Positions 1-9,204 are shown, numbered from the stretch's first letter. The stretch: DNA of 64,000 nucleotides from Bryobacterales bacterium (GCA_003167495.1 PMSX01000187.1:1-64000); one strand, 5' to 3'. The notes: generated by a model not told the origin, from the sequence alone. Translations and numbers: made by a program.

Positions 1-1
1 A

Positions 2-199
2 ATTGCGGTAGAGGCATTCTTAGAAGGACGCATACCGTTCCCCTGCATCGCCAGCACAGTAGAGGAAACATTGCAGAGACAAATCAATCGCAAACCAGCG
101 ACAATAGAGGAAGTGATTGCGATTGACTTGGCGTCGCGCGAAGTGGCCCGCCAAATCATCGCCGAGGGCGCTTGGAAATCTTCGCACGTCAAGTTGTGA
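2..199 (+). CDS. dxr: 1-deoxy-D-xylulose 5-phosphate reductoisomerase, C-terminal end (partial)
   Basis: The window opens inside this gene; 65 codons and the TGA stop are present. Dxr makes 2-C-methyl-D-erythritol 4-phosphate, the committed step of the cytoplasmic MEP isoprenoid pathway. The visible part is the C-terminal helical domain: AVEAFLEGRIPF near the start fits the family's conserved pattern, followed by the usual amphipathic helices. It was missed as an ORF because it lacks a start in the window. The next gene downstream is rseP, and dxr-rseP is a common bacterial pairing, which supports the call. The catalytic and NADPH-binding parts are outside the window, so the call rests on this C-terminal pattern plus synteny. 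Confidence 0.8.
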   Translation: MAVEAFLEGRIPFPCIASTVEETLQRQINRKPATIEEVIAIDLASREVARQIIAEGAWKSSHVKL

Positions 200-303
200 A
201 GCGTCTTGCTCCAGAAGGCGTCAAATAAATAAATAGGTGTGGATCGATTAAACTGAAAGCTGCGAGTGTGTGGAATGGCTAGGGAAGAAAGGTAACGGAA
301 GCG

Positions 304-1596
304 TTGGATCTTCAGAGAATCGTTGCGTTTGTATTTCTGCTGGCGGTCATGATCATTGTCCACGAATTGGGACATTTTTGGGCCGCGCTGGCAGTGGGCA
401 TTCGGGTTGAAACCTTCAGCATCGGTTTCGGCCCGCGTCTGTTCGGCTTCAAGCGTGGCGATACAGACTTCCGGCTATCCCTAATTCCTTTGGGCGGTTA
501 CGTTCGCATGCTGGGTGAGCAACCTGGGGATGAGAATGCTGTCGACCCTGGGTCGTTTCAGGGAAAGGCGCGCTGGCAAAGGGCTATTGTGATCCTGGCC
601 GGACCGTTGATGAATATCATTCTGGCAATTCTCATCGTCACCGGACTGTTCATGTACAAGTTCCCGAAGATAGATGAGAGCGGTCCGGCAGTGATTACCG
701 AGATTGAACCCGGTTCCGCGGCCCAAGAAGCCGGCTTGCAGGTGGGCGACCGCATTGTTCAGTTTGGCGGTCAAACTAATCCTAAGTGGGATTATCTGGT
801 CAAACAAGAAATGCTAAACGGGAATCACGCCGTGGACATTTCCGTCAAGCGCAATGGGCAACGGTTGAATCTTTCGGTGACCCCGCGGATCGATCCGAAG
901 GAAGGCGTGGGTACGATTGGCTGGGCCTATCAAAGCGATATTGAAATTAACGACGTTGAGGCAGGTTCGCCGGCGCAGGCAGCCGGCCTGAAGCGCCGTG
1001 ATGTTTTTGTGAGCATTAATGGGCAAGCGGTAGCGTCGCGGTCAATCGTGCAGGATTCGGTCGCGCATTCCAACGGCAAACCCATTGATATAGAAGTGAA
1101 GCGCGGTGCGCAAACCCTGCATGTTCCCGTTACGCCCATCAAGCTCAATGGTTCCACATACCATATAGGCGTGCTTTACGGCGACCCGGTGGAGATTGTG
1201 AAGTTGAACTTCGCGGACGCACTCGCCGAGTCGCTCCGCAAGAACCGCGACGATACCGTCCTCGTGTTCGAAACCCTGGGTAGCATCGCTCAGCGGCGCG
1301 TGTCTCCGAAGTCGGTTTCAGGGCCTATCGGCATGGCGAAGACTTCGGGAGAGTATTTCAAACGCGGACCCTATGAGTATTTGGGATTCATGTCTTTCGT
1401 CAGCTTGAATCTCGCGATTTTCAATTTGCTGCCGATTCCCATCCTGGATGGCGGCACGCTGCTGCTCTTATTGATTGAAATGCTACTGCAGCGGGAAGTG
1501 AGCTTGGCCATCAAGGAAACGGTTCTGAAGCTTGGTTTCGTTTTGCTGATGATGGTGGTAGTTTTCGTGATCTATAACGACCTCACCAAGAGCTAA
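304..1596 (+). CDS. rseP: RseP-type site-2 zinc metalloprotease
   Basis: Intramembrane protease that cleaves transmembrane anti-sigma factors or signal-peptide remnants in the inner membrane. The metalloprotease motif HELGH is at residues 20-24 inside the first membrane helix. Two PDZ domains follow (around residues 125-200 and 210-285), and the second zinc-binding motif, PIPILDGG with Asp382, lies in the C-terminal membrane part. The length of 430 residues is normal for the family. The start is TTG at 304, with a purine-rich AAAGG about ten bases upstream; no ATG lies before HELGH. It follows dxr by about 100 bp. No rseA-like anti-sigma gene is in the window, so the substrate is unknown. Confidence 0.93.
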   Translation: MDLQRIVAFVFLLAVMIIVHELGHFWAALAVGIRVETFSIGFGPRLFGFKRGDTDFRLSLIPLGGYVRMLGEQPGDENAVDPGSFQGKARWQRAIVILAGPLMNIILAILIVTGLFMYKFPKIDESGPAVITEIEPGSAAQEAGLQVGDRIVQFGGQTNPKWDYLVKQEMLNGNHAVDISVKRNGQRLNLSVTPRIDPKEGVGTIGWAYQSDIEINDVEAGSPAQAAGLKRRDVFVSINGQAVASRSIVQDSVAHSNGKPIDIEVKRGAQTLHVPVTPIKLNGSTYHIGVLYGDPVEIVKLNFADALAESLRKNRDDTVLVFETLGSIAQRRVSPKSVSGPIGMAKTSGEYFKRGPYEYLGFMSFVSLNLAIFNLLPIPILDGGTLLLLLIEMLLQREVSLAIKETVLKLGFVLLMMVVVFVIYNDLTKS

Positions 1597-1606
1597 CAAC
1601 GTTCGC

Positions 1607-2158
1607 GTGAGCGAGCGGTTTACACTTGTACCAATGGACGAATCGACTCGTGCTTTAGCAGTGGCAAATCTGCAAAGCACGCGCGATGCCTTGCAAGTCG
1701 CGGTAGCTGGTCTTTCTGAGGCGCAGGCCCGTTTCAAACCTTCACCGGAGCGCTGGTGCGTGGAAGAAATTGTCGAGCATCTGGCGGTAGCCGAGCACGG
1801 CATGTACCGCTTCATCAGCACACTGCACGAAGTTTCAGACGATCCGCACACCGCGGAAAGCGCGGCATCACTGCTACGCGCCGGCGACCGCCAAAAGATG
1901 CCCCTGTCTGCGCCAGAACGCGTTCATCCGAAAAGCAGATTCGGCAGCCTAAACGCCGCGCTCAGCAAGTTCCTGGAAAACCGCGAACGGACCATTGAGT
2001 TTGTGAAAAGTTGCCACGACGATTTGCGCCTGCGCCTCATTCAGCACCCACTCGGGCTGATAAACGGACACGATTGCTTAACAGTTTTGACACGTCATCC
2101 GGCGCGTCACGTTGAGCAGATCAACGAACTCAAGGCTGATCCGAGTTTTCCGCGGTAG
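1607..2158 (+). CDS. DinB-superfamily protein
   Basis: A 183-residue four-helix-bundle protein of the DinB/YfiT type. Such proteins bind a divalent metal through three histidines and often act as thiol-dependent transferases, including bacillithiol-dependent ones. Candidate ligands are His in EHLAVAEH (near residues 50-60) and the TRHPARHVEQI motif near the C terminus, which is the family's hallmark end. The GTG start at 1607 lies ten bases after rseP; an ATG at 1634 is an equally possible start and leaves the domain intact. A bacillithiol gene (bshC) occurs elsewhere in the window, so a thiol-linked role is possible but is inference only. Confidence 0.72.
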   Translation: MSERFTLVPMDESTRALAVANLQSTRDALQVAVAGLSEAQARFKPSPERWCVEEIVEHLAVAEHGMYRFISTLHEVSDDPHTAESAASLLRAGDRQKMPLSAPERVHPKSRFGSLNAALSKFLENRERTIEFVKSCHDDLRLRLIQHPLGLINGHDCLTVLTRHPARHVEQINELKADPSFPR

Positions 2159-2178
2159 CTGGGCAACGGGCAAGGCCC

Positions 2179-2436
2179 CCGCATTCTCAGTGAGCAATCA
2201 CCAGCAGAATATCAGCCCGCGGAGCGTGCATTCGAGAGCAGTCTTCAAATTCTCGGAATCGAGGGCGGCAAAGCTTTCATCGCATTCGATCGAGAACGCT
2301 GCCCAATCCCAGATCACGGCACAACCCCTCCCGTTGCTGGCCAGCTACGCCCCATTAGGAGATTGAATGCCAGCGTTTCGGCCAAGATGTGATTCTCATG
2401 GAATTGCGGTGCCGCCGTCACCGCGCGCCGCCGTGC
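2179..2436 (-). pseudogene. Decayed duplicate of the 3' end of the adjacent ABC exporter gene
   Basis: This stretch is a shortened copy of 2461-2852, the 3' end of the neighbouring ABC exporter gene. It keeps the same terminal residues (LLVIAH and stop) and the same flanking bases. It has lost about 110 bp around 2281 and some 20 bp near 2325, and carries scattered substitutions. The signature and Walker B coding parts are disrupted, so it cannot make an ATPase. It matches in order and orientation, so it is a tandem-duplication remnant and not an independent gene. Confidence 0.85.
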
Positions 2437-2468
2437 TTGGTTAACCCTCTAGATACGGACCCGCATTC

Positions 2469-4553
2469 TCAATGAGCAATCACCAGCAGAGTATCAGCCC
2501 GGCGGAGCGTGCATTCGAGAGCGGTCTTCAAATTCTCGGGGTCGAGGGCGGCAAAGCTTTCATCGAGAATCACGAGCGGGGCTTGTTGCAACAATGCGCG
2601 CGCAATGTAGACGCGGCTCTTCTCACCGTGCGAGAGCTGCCAGCCACCTTCGCCGACCGTTTGCAAAAGTCCACTGGGCATTCGATCGAGAACGCTACCC
2701 AATCCCAGATCACGGCACAAACACTCCGCCTCCTCCAGGTCCGCTCCCGTTGCAGGCCAGCTACGGCCCATTAGGAGATTGAATGCCAGCGTTTCGGCCA
2801 AGATGTGATTCTCATGGAATTGCGGTGCCGCCGCCACCATGCGCCGCCAGTTGGCTGTGCCGACGGTGTGCCTGTCTAGACCGTTGATGAGCAACAAACC
2901 CGATTCGGGCTCGCGCAAGCCAGCGAGCAGTGAGGCAAAAGTGGTTTTGCCGCCGCCAGAGGGTCCTTCTAACAAGATTCGATCGCCATTACGAATCGTG
3001 ATGTTGCATTCATGCAAAGCCGCTGTTCCAGTACTTCGGTAGCGAAACGTCAGGTGGTCCGCTTCTATCAGTTTTTGGCCGGCTCGAGGAGCGCCGATGC
3101 TCGGAGCATCGCCTCCAACTTCGGCCCGGCCGGCAGCATCGAACAAGGGCTTGATGCGTCGCCACGCCGCCCAGCCTGCGGCGATATCCACGAAAGATCC
3201 TGCTAGCTTACGGAAAGCGCCATAAGCCAGCAGAATGCCTCCTAACAGAACAGCCGACTGTGCACTCAAGGTTCGCCCCGCAACAATGGATGGCGCAAGG
3301 CAAGAGAGGCCGGTGAGCAGCCAGCCGCGCGGAATCGCTCCCACCAGCCAGCATCCTGCCCGGTCCAAACCGTGAGAGACTTCGAGATAGCCGTCGAGTG
3401 CCCTGTCTTCGTCACGGTGCCATTCTTCACAATTTTGCTGGACCAGGCGGGTTCGATGTCCCACCATGCTTTCCACCAGGTCCTGCGTCATGTCCATCCG
3501 CACTCCGGTCGCAGCGGCGTAACGCCGCATGAACTGCCAGCCAGCCAGGACGGCTAATCCGCACCAGCCAGCGAGCACCAGAGCGAAACGGCCCAGCAGG
3601 AAGATTGCCATGAGCAGCTCGATGATTGCCAGCAAGCCGGCAATTCCTCCGCTCACCGAAAGAGCTTCGATCGACTCAGCTTCCAAGGCCTGCCCCAAAA
3701 AGCCTCCTATCCCCTGGTGGCGGATTTCTTCAGACGACAATTTCAGGATTCCCGATAACAGCCGGCGTTTGAGCCACCCGCCCAGCCCAATCGCGAATAG
3801 GCCCTGCCACCAGGTTGTGGCCAACTGGAACGGAATGAGCGTGAGCAGTAATAAGACCCATGCCAGCAGCCATCCGCGGTCCATACGGCCCGAAAATGAG
3901 AGGCTTCCCAGAACCGCCCACGAGGCGAGCCACAGTAGATACTGTCCGATATGGGCGAAGATCAGACCGCCGGCATTCTGAATAGCGCCGGCCTCCCTAA
4001 GCAACCGAAAAGTCCCCTTGCCGATTTGGCTACGGAAGATCCAGCAATGGTCAATGCGTTTGCCGGTTGCTTGTTCGTCCAGCACAAGATCGAGAGTGCG
4101 CCGCTGCTTCGCGAGCGGAAGCCCGGCCTCTGTCAGAGCGCGCGCCAGTTCCGCACGTGAGGCTCGCTCACCAGGCTCTCGAATCGCCGCCGCAAGGTCA
4201 CGCGTGGAAACCTGCCGGACTTGCAGACTAGGCGTCAGCACCGAAAGTTTCTTTCCGTGGCGCGCGCAGATCGCTAGATAGGCATTTTCAGTCAATTGGA
4301 GCAAAGCCGGGTAGGCGCCCGCCAAGGCATGCTCCAAGCCTCGGAATGGCATGTCCAGCACGCTGGCATCGCAGCCGAGGCGCCCTGCCGCCCAGGGAAT
4401 CCAGTTTTTAAGCTCGCCGGCGCTCTGACAAACGGCCGGATTGACAAGCTCGCCGTCTGTTCTTCCCAGCCTCGCCCTCCGCATCAATGCCGTCAGTGCG
4501 TCGCCAATTCGCGAAGCCGGCCAACTCAGCGCGACAAAATCCAGCGTCTCCAC
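2469..4553 (-). CDS. ABC exporter, permease-ATPase fusion without peptidase domain
   Basis: Third and last gene of the export operon. The 694-residue protein has an N-terminal region of about 190 residues without a peptidase motif, a membrane domain of about six helices (roughly residues 195-450), and a nucleotide-binding domain. That domain has Walker A GPSGGGKTT, signature LSHGEKSR and Walker B LVILDES. The architecture and position match the second ABC protein of C39/NHLM-type bacteriocin export systems, where it partners the peptidase-ABC protein. The GTG start overlaps the upstream stop by one base (TAGTG), which implies translational coupling. The C terminus ends right after the H-loop (LLVIAH), slightly early for an ABC domain. 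The N-terminal domain may bind the cargo, but its function is unknown. Confidence 0.85.
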   Translation of the reverse strand: METLDFVALSWPASRIGDALTALMRRARLGRTDGELVNPAVCQSAGELKNWIPWAAGRLGCDASVLDMPFRGLEHALAGAYPALLQLTENAYLAICARHGKKLSVLTPSLQVRQVSTRDLAAAIREPGERASRAELARALTEAGLPLAKQRRTLDLVLDEQATGKRIDHCWIFRSQIGKGTFRLLREAGAIQNAGGLIFAHIGQYLLWLASWAVLGSLSFSGRMDRGWLLAWVLLLLTLIPFQLATTWWQGLFAIGLGGWLKRRLLSGILKLSSEEIRHQGIGGFLGQALEAESIEALSVSGGIAGLLAIIELLMAIFLLGRFALVLAGWCGLAVLAGWQFMRRYAAATGVRMDMTQDLVESMVGHRTRLVQQNCEEWHRDEDRALDGYLEVSHGLDRAGCWLVGAIPRGWLLTGLSCLAPSIVAGRTLSAQSAVLLGGILLAYGAFRKLAGSFVDIAAGWAAWRRIKPLFDAAGRAEVGGDAPSIGAPRAGQKLIEADHLTFRYRSTGTAALHECNITIRNGDRILLEGPSGGGKTTFASLLAGLREPESGLLLINGLDRHTVGTANWRRMVAAAPQFHENHILAETLAFNLLMGRSWPATGADLEEAECLCRDLGLGSVLDRMPSGLLQTVGEGGWQLSHGEKSRVYIARALLQQAPLVILDESFAALDPENLKTALECTLRRADTLLVIAH

Positions 4554-7186
4554 TACGCTACCTCGCTCGCGATCCGGCTCTCACTCACGGCTCTGGGCCG
4601 TTCTTCCACAATCTGGCCGGACTGAATGCGGAGCCTGCGCCAGGCGTTTCCCTGCCAGAGAGCCATGCGGGTTTGCTCCTCGGCGGCCTGCAGTTGCATG
4701 TAGCGAGACGCCGGCTGCTCGGCTAGTTCCCTGGGCTTACCTTGCTCGACGATGCAGCCGTTTTCCACGACAACAACCCAATCGAACGCGTGTGTTTCCG
4801 CCAGATCGTGAGTGATGCACAGCATAGTTGCGCCGCGCCACCATTGGCGGGCACGCGCCAACAATTCGCGCCGCCGCTCGCGATCCAAGCCGCGAAAAGG
4901 CTCGTCGAGAATGACCAGTTGCGCGTCCTGCCGAAGTAAGGCCCGGCCGAATCGCGCGCGCTGGCCTTCGCCACCAGAAATCAAGCCTCCGCCTTCGCCG
5001 AGTTTCGTCTGCAAACCTTGAGGTAATGCTTCGACCACATTACGCAACAGGGCAGCATCCATCGCTTCTCCCACTTGGCGGCCTTCCACTGCCGTACCGT
5101 AGTTGAGATTCGCAAATAGCGAGCGATTCCAAAGCTGCACGGCCGGATCAACCCATGCAGTACACAAGCGCAGCCGCTTACAGTCCAGCGAGGCACCATT
5201 GATGAGGATTTCGCCGTTGGCCGGCTTCAGCCAGCCGAGGAGCATGCCAACCAAGCTCGACTTACCAGCGCCCGACGGGCCGATGATCGCCACCTGGCTT
5301 CCCGCCTCGATCTCCAAGGTGATTTCGTTGAGAATCGCGTGGCCGGACGCTTCGGCTGAGACGTTACGGAAGCTAATGGCAGGCGGCGCGTCCAGTGGGG
5401 CAGTCTGGTCTTCGTTATCCGACCCTGCGTTTTCGTCAGGCGTTCCCAAGGGATCAAGCAGACGCAAGGTAAGATTCCGGTATCCAGGATACTGCCGCGC
5501 CAGTGCACAGATTTCCTGTCCCAGCACCGGCAGGCTTAAGGCCCAGTAAGCGACCAAGAGTATCTGGCCCGCGGCGATTTCATGCCGTGGCCGGATCAGG
5601 AGCATTATCACCAGACCAAAGGTGAGAATGACTTGCAGAGCTTCCACGCTGACAATGGCCCGTTGCAATCGCAAAGCGGCCTCCGCCCATTCGCCCAGCA
5701 GGTTCTCCTGTTCCTGGCGAACGGTCCGTTCCGCGCCATGGGCACGAATCGCTAACAGTCCGAGCATTGCATCAAGATAGAAACGCGTTAAGCCGGCCGA
5801 ATGGGTTCGCGCGCGCAAATCACGCTCCACCAGTAAAGATCGCGCCCCAAAAAGGGGCAGCAGGGCGGCGGCTACGGCCGGCAACATAAACGGCGCGGCG
5901 CTCGGTTCCAGCCACAGGATGCCAACACAGGTTGCAACAAACTGGAGGAGGGCGGAGAGCAACTGCTGGGCCAGGAAAGGCAAGTACCGCAAGCGATGGG
6001 TGGCATGACTGCGCTCAGCCATGTCTGAAGTGAGGCGGCTCCGGAAATAGCGGTCACCCAACCTCGGGATCTTCTCTAGGAAGAGCACGCGCAAACGAAT
6101 CTCCAATTGCCGGCCGAGGCGCACTCCCGTGGCGATGGCCGGCAATTCCAACAGCAACAGCACAAAGCAGCACAGTAAGACAGCGGCTACGGCGGCCATG
6201 CGTTGCCAACCAAGAGTCAACTCGGCGTTGATATCCAGCAGACCGCGAAAAAGCAATGCTTCGAGCAATGTGCCGCCTGCTGCTACCGCTAATGCGATGC
6301 TCAACAGCGCGACACTTCCGGCTCCGCTCCGCCAGAGCGCGCGTGCCAGTTCCCGCCCTGGAGTGGCCGAGCGCTCTTCCACCGCCGCCGCGAGTTCTCG
6401 ACTCAGCCCTTCAGCCGCTGCTTCGGTGCGCTTTTGCTTGAAGCGAACAAGCACAGCTCCCCGCATCAAGACCTGATCGTCCGCTTCAGGTGTAACCGAC
6501 CAGCAATGCCGCGGGATGAGAGCGGGATTGGCGCACAGTCTCTGTACTAGGTTCCCCATCTGCCGGGTCCCTCGCAATCCACTAGCTTCGGCGATGGATG
6601 TCCCTAGTCTCGTGGCGGCGTCGAGAGCGGCTAGCCCGTGCCAGCCTGGCTGATGCATGGCCTCATCTGTCAACTGCTTTCCCTGCCGGTCTTCAATTCC
6701 GAGCTTGCCCAGGCGAGTCTTGAGAGCAAGTTGAAAATCGTCCGAGGCCGCGAACTCGCGCCAATCCGCAGCGCCGACCGGCATCGCATGGCAATACACT
6801 TCGCTGGCGAATTGCGCCCAAGAAACCCAACGCCTTCCCACCGCCGGATCCATGACCTGCAGCAGCTTTCCAAACCTTCGCCACACCACGACAAAATGGG
6901 TCAGCCCACTGGGCAGCACCACAACAACGATCGCGGGTAGAGCCTTCGCCTCCGGCAGCGGCAAATGGTCTACCGGCAACATGATCTGTTCCGCTTCCAA
7001 GCCCAACTGATTCGCCACGGTTTCCATGGTGTCGATGGAGGTACCGTCCAGCCCCGTCTGGCACGCATCGCGCAAGCGCCCGTAGCTGACGCGCGTACCA
7101 AAGCCCTCTAAGACGCATTTGAGTACAGCGGGCCCGCAATCCATGCCGGAAGTTTGAACAACTTCGGGCGCCAGCAACTTCCTCAA
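4553..7186 (-). CDS. C39 peptidase/ABC exporter (bacteriocin-type leader-cleaving transporter)
   Basis: An 877-residue peptidase-containing ABC transporter, which removes a leader peptide and exports the remainder across the inner membrane. The C39 papain-like domain fills residues 1-140: Gln11, catalytic Cys17 (SGMDCGPA), His97 (GLTHFVVVW) and Asp113. A non-conserved linker, then the membrane domain (about residues 290-570), then the ATPase with GPSGAGKSS, ISGGEGQR and LVILDEP follow. The TTG start overlaps the adaptor gene's stop by four bases. The peptidase triad is intact, so a peptide substrate with a small-residue cleavage site is expected. The only peptide genes in reach are the two micro-ORFs upstream of the operon. 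Confidence 0.92.
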   Translation of the reverse strand: MRKLLAPEVVQTSGMDCGPAVLKCVLEGFGTRVSYGRLRDACQTGLDGTSIDTMETVANQLGLEAEQIMLPVDHLPLPEAKALPAIVVVVLPSGLTHFVVVWRRFGKLLQVMDPAVGRRWVSWAQFASEVYCHAMPVGAADWREFAASDDFQLALKTRLGKLGIEDRQGKQLTDEAMHQPGWHGLAALDAATRLGTSIAEASGLRGTRQMGNLVQRLCANPALIPRHCWSVTPEADDQVLMRGAVLVRFKQKRTEAAAEGLSRELAAAVEERSATPGRELARALWRSGAGSVALLSIALAVAAGGTLLEALLFRGLLDINAELTLGWQRMAAVAAVLLCCFVLLLLELPAIATGVRLGRQLEIRLRVLFLEKIPRLGDRYFRSRLTSDMAERSHATHRLRYLPFLAQQLLSALLQFVATCVGILWLEPSAAPFMLPAVAAALLPLFGARSLLVERDLRARTHSAGLTRFYLDAMLGLLAIRAHGAERTVRQEQENLLGEWAEAALRLQRAIVSVEALQVILTFGLVIMLLIRPRHEIAAGQILLVAYWALSLPVLGQEICALARQYPGYRNLTLRLLDPLGTPDENAGSDNEDQTAPLDAPPAISFRNVSAEASGHAILNEITLEIEAGSQVAIIGPSGAGKSSLVGMLLGWLKPANGEILINGASLDCKRLRLCTAWVDPAVQLWNRSLFANLNYGTAVEGRQVGEAMDAALLRNVVEALPQGLQTKLGEGGGLISGGEGQRARFGRALLRQDAQLVILDEPFRGLDRERRRELLARARQWWRGATMLCITHDLAETHAFDWVVVVENGCIVEQGKPRELAEQPASRYMQLQAAEEQTRMALWQGNAWRRLRIQSGQIVEERPRAVSESRIASEVA

Positions 7187-8337
7187 TGCGCACCCATTAC
7201 CTTACCCGCCAACCTGAGCAACAGTAGTAGCGGCGATGTTTGGCTTACTTCAACCTCCACTGAGCCGGGCATTCCGTGCTGAAAGGGAATCCGCGAACGC
7301 GGAGCCGGCTCGATCGCCAACTCCACTCGGACTTTGTTATCGCGAATCTCGCCCGCCACTTCCGTAACTTGGGCTTTGAGCGTGCCGAATTGCGCCCAGG
7401 GAAAACCTTGCAGCCGGATAACGGCGTTTTGTCCAGGATGTATCTTTCCGAAGGCTGCCGACGGTTCGAACTCAGCGACTAACTGCAGCTTGCTATCCGG
7501 TATGATTACCCCAAGTTGCTGGCCTTCCGCGATATGAGCACCAGGACGAAGCGGCGTACACTCGCTCAATCTCCCGAAAACCGCGGCGCGAATACTCCGC
7601 TTCCGTACTTCGAATTCCAAGCGCTTGCAGTTCGCCGATGAGGCCACTGCCTCAGCTTCCACTTTGGTTATTTCTTCCTGCAATTGCTTTAGCCGCACAT
7701 CGCGATCACGGTTGCGAACCTGCAGTTCGGGCTGAAGGCGCGCTACGGCAACTTGCATGCTGTCAGCCGCCGCTCTCCTGCTTGCGGCATCAGCACCGGC
7801 ACGTTCGGCGTCCGCCGTCGAAATAAGTCCCTCGGCGCGTAAGCGATCCGCACGCGCGGCCTCCTGCTCCGCCTGTCTCGCTTGGGTAAGCGCCTGCCGG
7901 TACTGGGCCTGGGCGCCGTCGGTCGACAAGGTGAGCACGGTCCGCTCAGACGCGCGTCCCTCCTCTTCCGAGCGTATCTGCGATCTTAATGCCGCCAGCT
8001 CCGGATCGAGCGATGCTAAATGAGCGCGTTCCTGTGCGACGCTGAGTTGTTCGTCATTGCTATCGAGTTCGACTAAAATATCGCCTGGATGCACTTCTCT
8101 ACCGAGTATGAGTTCGGAACCGGTGAGCCGTCCGCTCGCGTTCGCTTGTACGGGATAAGCCGCCCCAGCCACTTCAAGCCGCGCCACATCGGACACTTCA
8201 TATTGCGTTAGCCGAGCGGTAATCCCCCAAGTAAGCCACGCGCCCATGAGTAATATCGCTGCTCCGATCGCGGTGATAGAGCGAAGCCCTCTGTCGAGGC
8301 GCAGCGATTGATTTACATGCTGAAAGCTACCGGGCAT
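7183..8337 (-). CDS. HlyD-family membrane-fusion/periplasmic adaptor protein
   Basis: First large gene of the export operon. The 384-residue protein has one N-terminal membrane helix (about residues 20-40), a lipoyl-like half domain, a long Ala/Glu/Arg-rich coiled-coil hairpin (roughly residues 95-245), a second half-lipoyl motif and a beta-barrel domain ending in SVEVEVSQTSP. Such adaptors link inner-membrane ABC exporters to the outer membrane or carry cargo across the periplasm. The ATG start is 157 bases downstream of a conserved RNA hairpin and about 230 bases downstream of micro-ORF A. A degraded copy of part of its coiled coil lies at 8870-9027. No outer-membrane TolC partner is in the window. 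Confidence 0.88.
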   Translation of the reverse strand: MPGSFQHVNQSLRLDRGLRSITAIGAAILLMGAWLTWGITARLTQYEVSDVARLEVAGAAYPVQANASGRLTGSELILGREVHPGDILVELDSNDEQLSVAQERAHLASLDPELAALRSQIRSEEEGRASERTVLTLSTDGAQAQYRQALTQARQAEQEAARADRLRAEGLISTADAERAGADAASRRAAADSMQVAVARLQPELQVRNRDRDVRLKQLQEEITKVEAEAVASSANCKRLEFEVRKRSIRAAVFGRLSECTPLRPGAHIAEGQQLGVIIPDSKLQLVAEFEPSAAFGKIHPGQNAVIRLQGFPWAQFGTLKAQVTEVAGEIRDNKVRVELAIEPAPRSRIPFQHGMPGSVEVEVSQTSPLLLLLRLAGKVMGAH

Positions 8338-8493
8338 TTGACGCTAAATACAACTGTCGGCGCAAATGCTTTATAAGGTGAGACAGTCGCGTGGAATAAT
8401 TACCTAATGTTCAGGCGGATACAACCGATAACTACTTTGGCGGGCTAAAGCGAACCTAAAGGTTCAGATCCGCTTGATCTTTGACAATCAGCA

Positions 8494-8533
8494 GTGACCG
8501 AAGTTTATGTGGATATACATAAACTTCGATCAC
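8494..8533 (-). promoter_or_regulatory. Conserved RNA hairpin A between micro-ORF A and the adaptor gene
   Basis: Inverted repeat with 17-bp arms (plus strand GTGACCGAAGTTTATGT and ACATAAACTTCGATCAC) around a 6-nt loop. The only imperfection is A-C in plus-strand RNA but G-U in minus-strand RNA, so the helix is complete only in the transcript that carries the micro-ORF and the export genes. No U-run follows, so it is not a standard intrinsic terminator. A pause, processing, stability or attenuation element is more likely. Confidence 0.75.
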
Positions 8534-8569
8534 CACATAGTTGGTGGCAATATGTGCCACTCCCTGCAA

Positions 8570-8620
8570 CTAAACTCCCCAATTGGTGTTACCGGCGTTT
8601 ACTTTGCTCTTAACTTTCAT
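8570..8620 (-). CDS. Micro-ORF A: 16-residue peptide MKVKSKVNAGNTNWGV
   Basis: A 16-codon ORF with an ATG start and TAG stop. It is preceded by a consensus Shine-Dalgarno (AAAGGAG, 8627-8633) six bases before ATG. The product MKVKSKVNAGNTNWGV is basic at the N terminus. It shares MKVKSKVNAG with micro-ORF B; the three nucleotide differences in these ten codons are all synonymous, which indicates selection on the peptide. The last six residues differ from B except for Trp-Gly. It sits upstream of a C39 peptidase exporter, so it could be an ultra-short exported peptide precursor, with cleavage possibly after Ala-Gly. Canonical C39 sites have Gly at -2, so that site would be unusual. Alternatively it is a regulatory leader peptide for hlyD. 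I do not recognise a named family. Confidence 0.7.
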   Translation of the reverse strand: MKVKSKVNAGNTNWGV

Positions 8621-8744
8621 GGGTTTCTCCTTTCTAGATCGTGATCTTGTTCGGCAGGATCTCGATGTGTTCTGTTGTTTGCGTGATCTCAGAGTAACAA
8701 CGTAGACGGCCAAGCCGCAATACACTTAGGGGGCAGTAAGCGAC
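8604..8744 (-). repeat. Leader block A of the tandem duplication (141 bp)
   Basis: Aligns without gaps to 9321-9461 with one mismatch in 141 bp. It spans the first five codons of the micro-ORF, the Shine-Dalgarno and about 124 bp further upstream, which presumably holds the promoter and 5' UTR. I see no convincing -35/-10 pair. Sequence after the start codon region diverges much more (roughly 75-80% identity by eye), so the block is unusually well preserved. Confidence 0.9.
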
Positions 8745-8869
8745 CAAGAAGTGCCTGAGGACGACGTCGCCATGATTAGCCAGCAGTAGGGGCCAACTGT
8801 TATAGCCGCCGCAGCTCTATTCGGGTCTAGGCGTTGCCGTAAGTAGGAGAGCATTCGATACCGGGAGTG

Positions 8870-9027
8870 GGCTGGTAACTAGGCGATTTTGCTCGGGATT
8901 AGCCAGACAATTGCGATCACGCTCGCGAACGTGCGGTGGGAGCTGAAGGAGCGCTAAGGCAACTTGCAAGCTGTCAGCCGTTATCTGTTGCTTGCGGCAG
9001 TGATGCCGGCACGTCCGGCGCCAGCTG
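8870..9027 (-). pseudogene. Remnant of a second hlyD copy
   Basis: The core, 8901-9027, aligns without gaps to 7690-7815 of the intact adaptor gene at roughly 78% identity by eye; the match fades towards 8870. In the minus frame it still reads ADSLQVALALLQ where the intact gene reads ADSMQVAVARLQ, followed by VRERDRN against VRNRDRD. It has no start, no membrane anchor and no barrel. It lies between micro-ORF B and micro-ORF A, exactly where a second adaptor gene should be if the whole locus was once duplicated in tandem. Confidence 0.85.
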
Positions 9028-9204
9028 ATTTGATTTGATCCAAAACACAACTGTCGACAGGAGCGCTTTATAAGGTGAGGGAGTTAGCTGGAAAAAGGCG
9101 GGAATAATTAGCTAATGTTCAGACCGAAGCGGCCGATAACTACTCTGGCGGGCAAAAAAGCTGAATCTAAAGGTTCGGATCCGCTTGATCTTTGACAATT
9201 CGCA

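Noticed and set aside
8494-8533. Hairpin A as an intrinsic terminator of micro-ORF A.
   Set aside because: No run of U follows the stem on the minus strand, and on the plus strand there is no gene to terminate.
8735-8750. A 16-base match between the leader block and 5545-5560 in the C39-ABC gene, suggesting a further remnant of that gene.
   Set aside because: A single 16-base match is near the chance level for 64 kb and I could not extend it convincingly.
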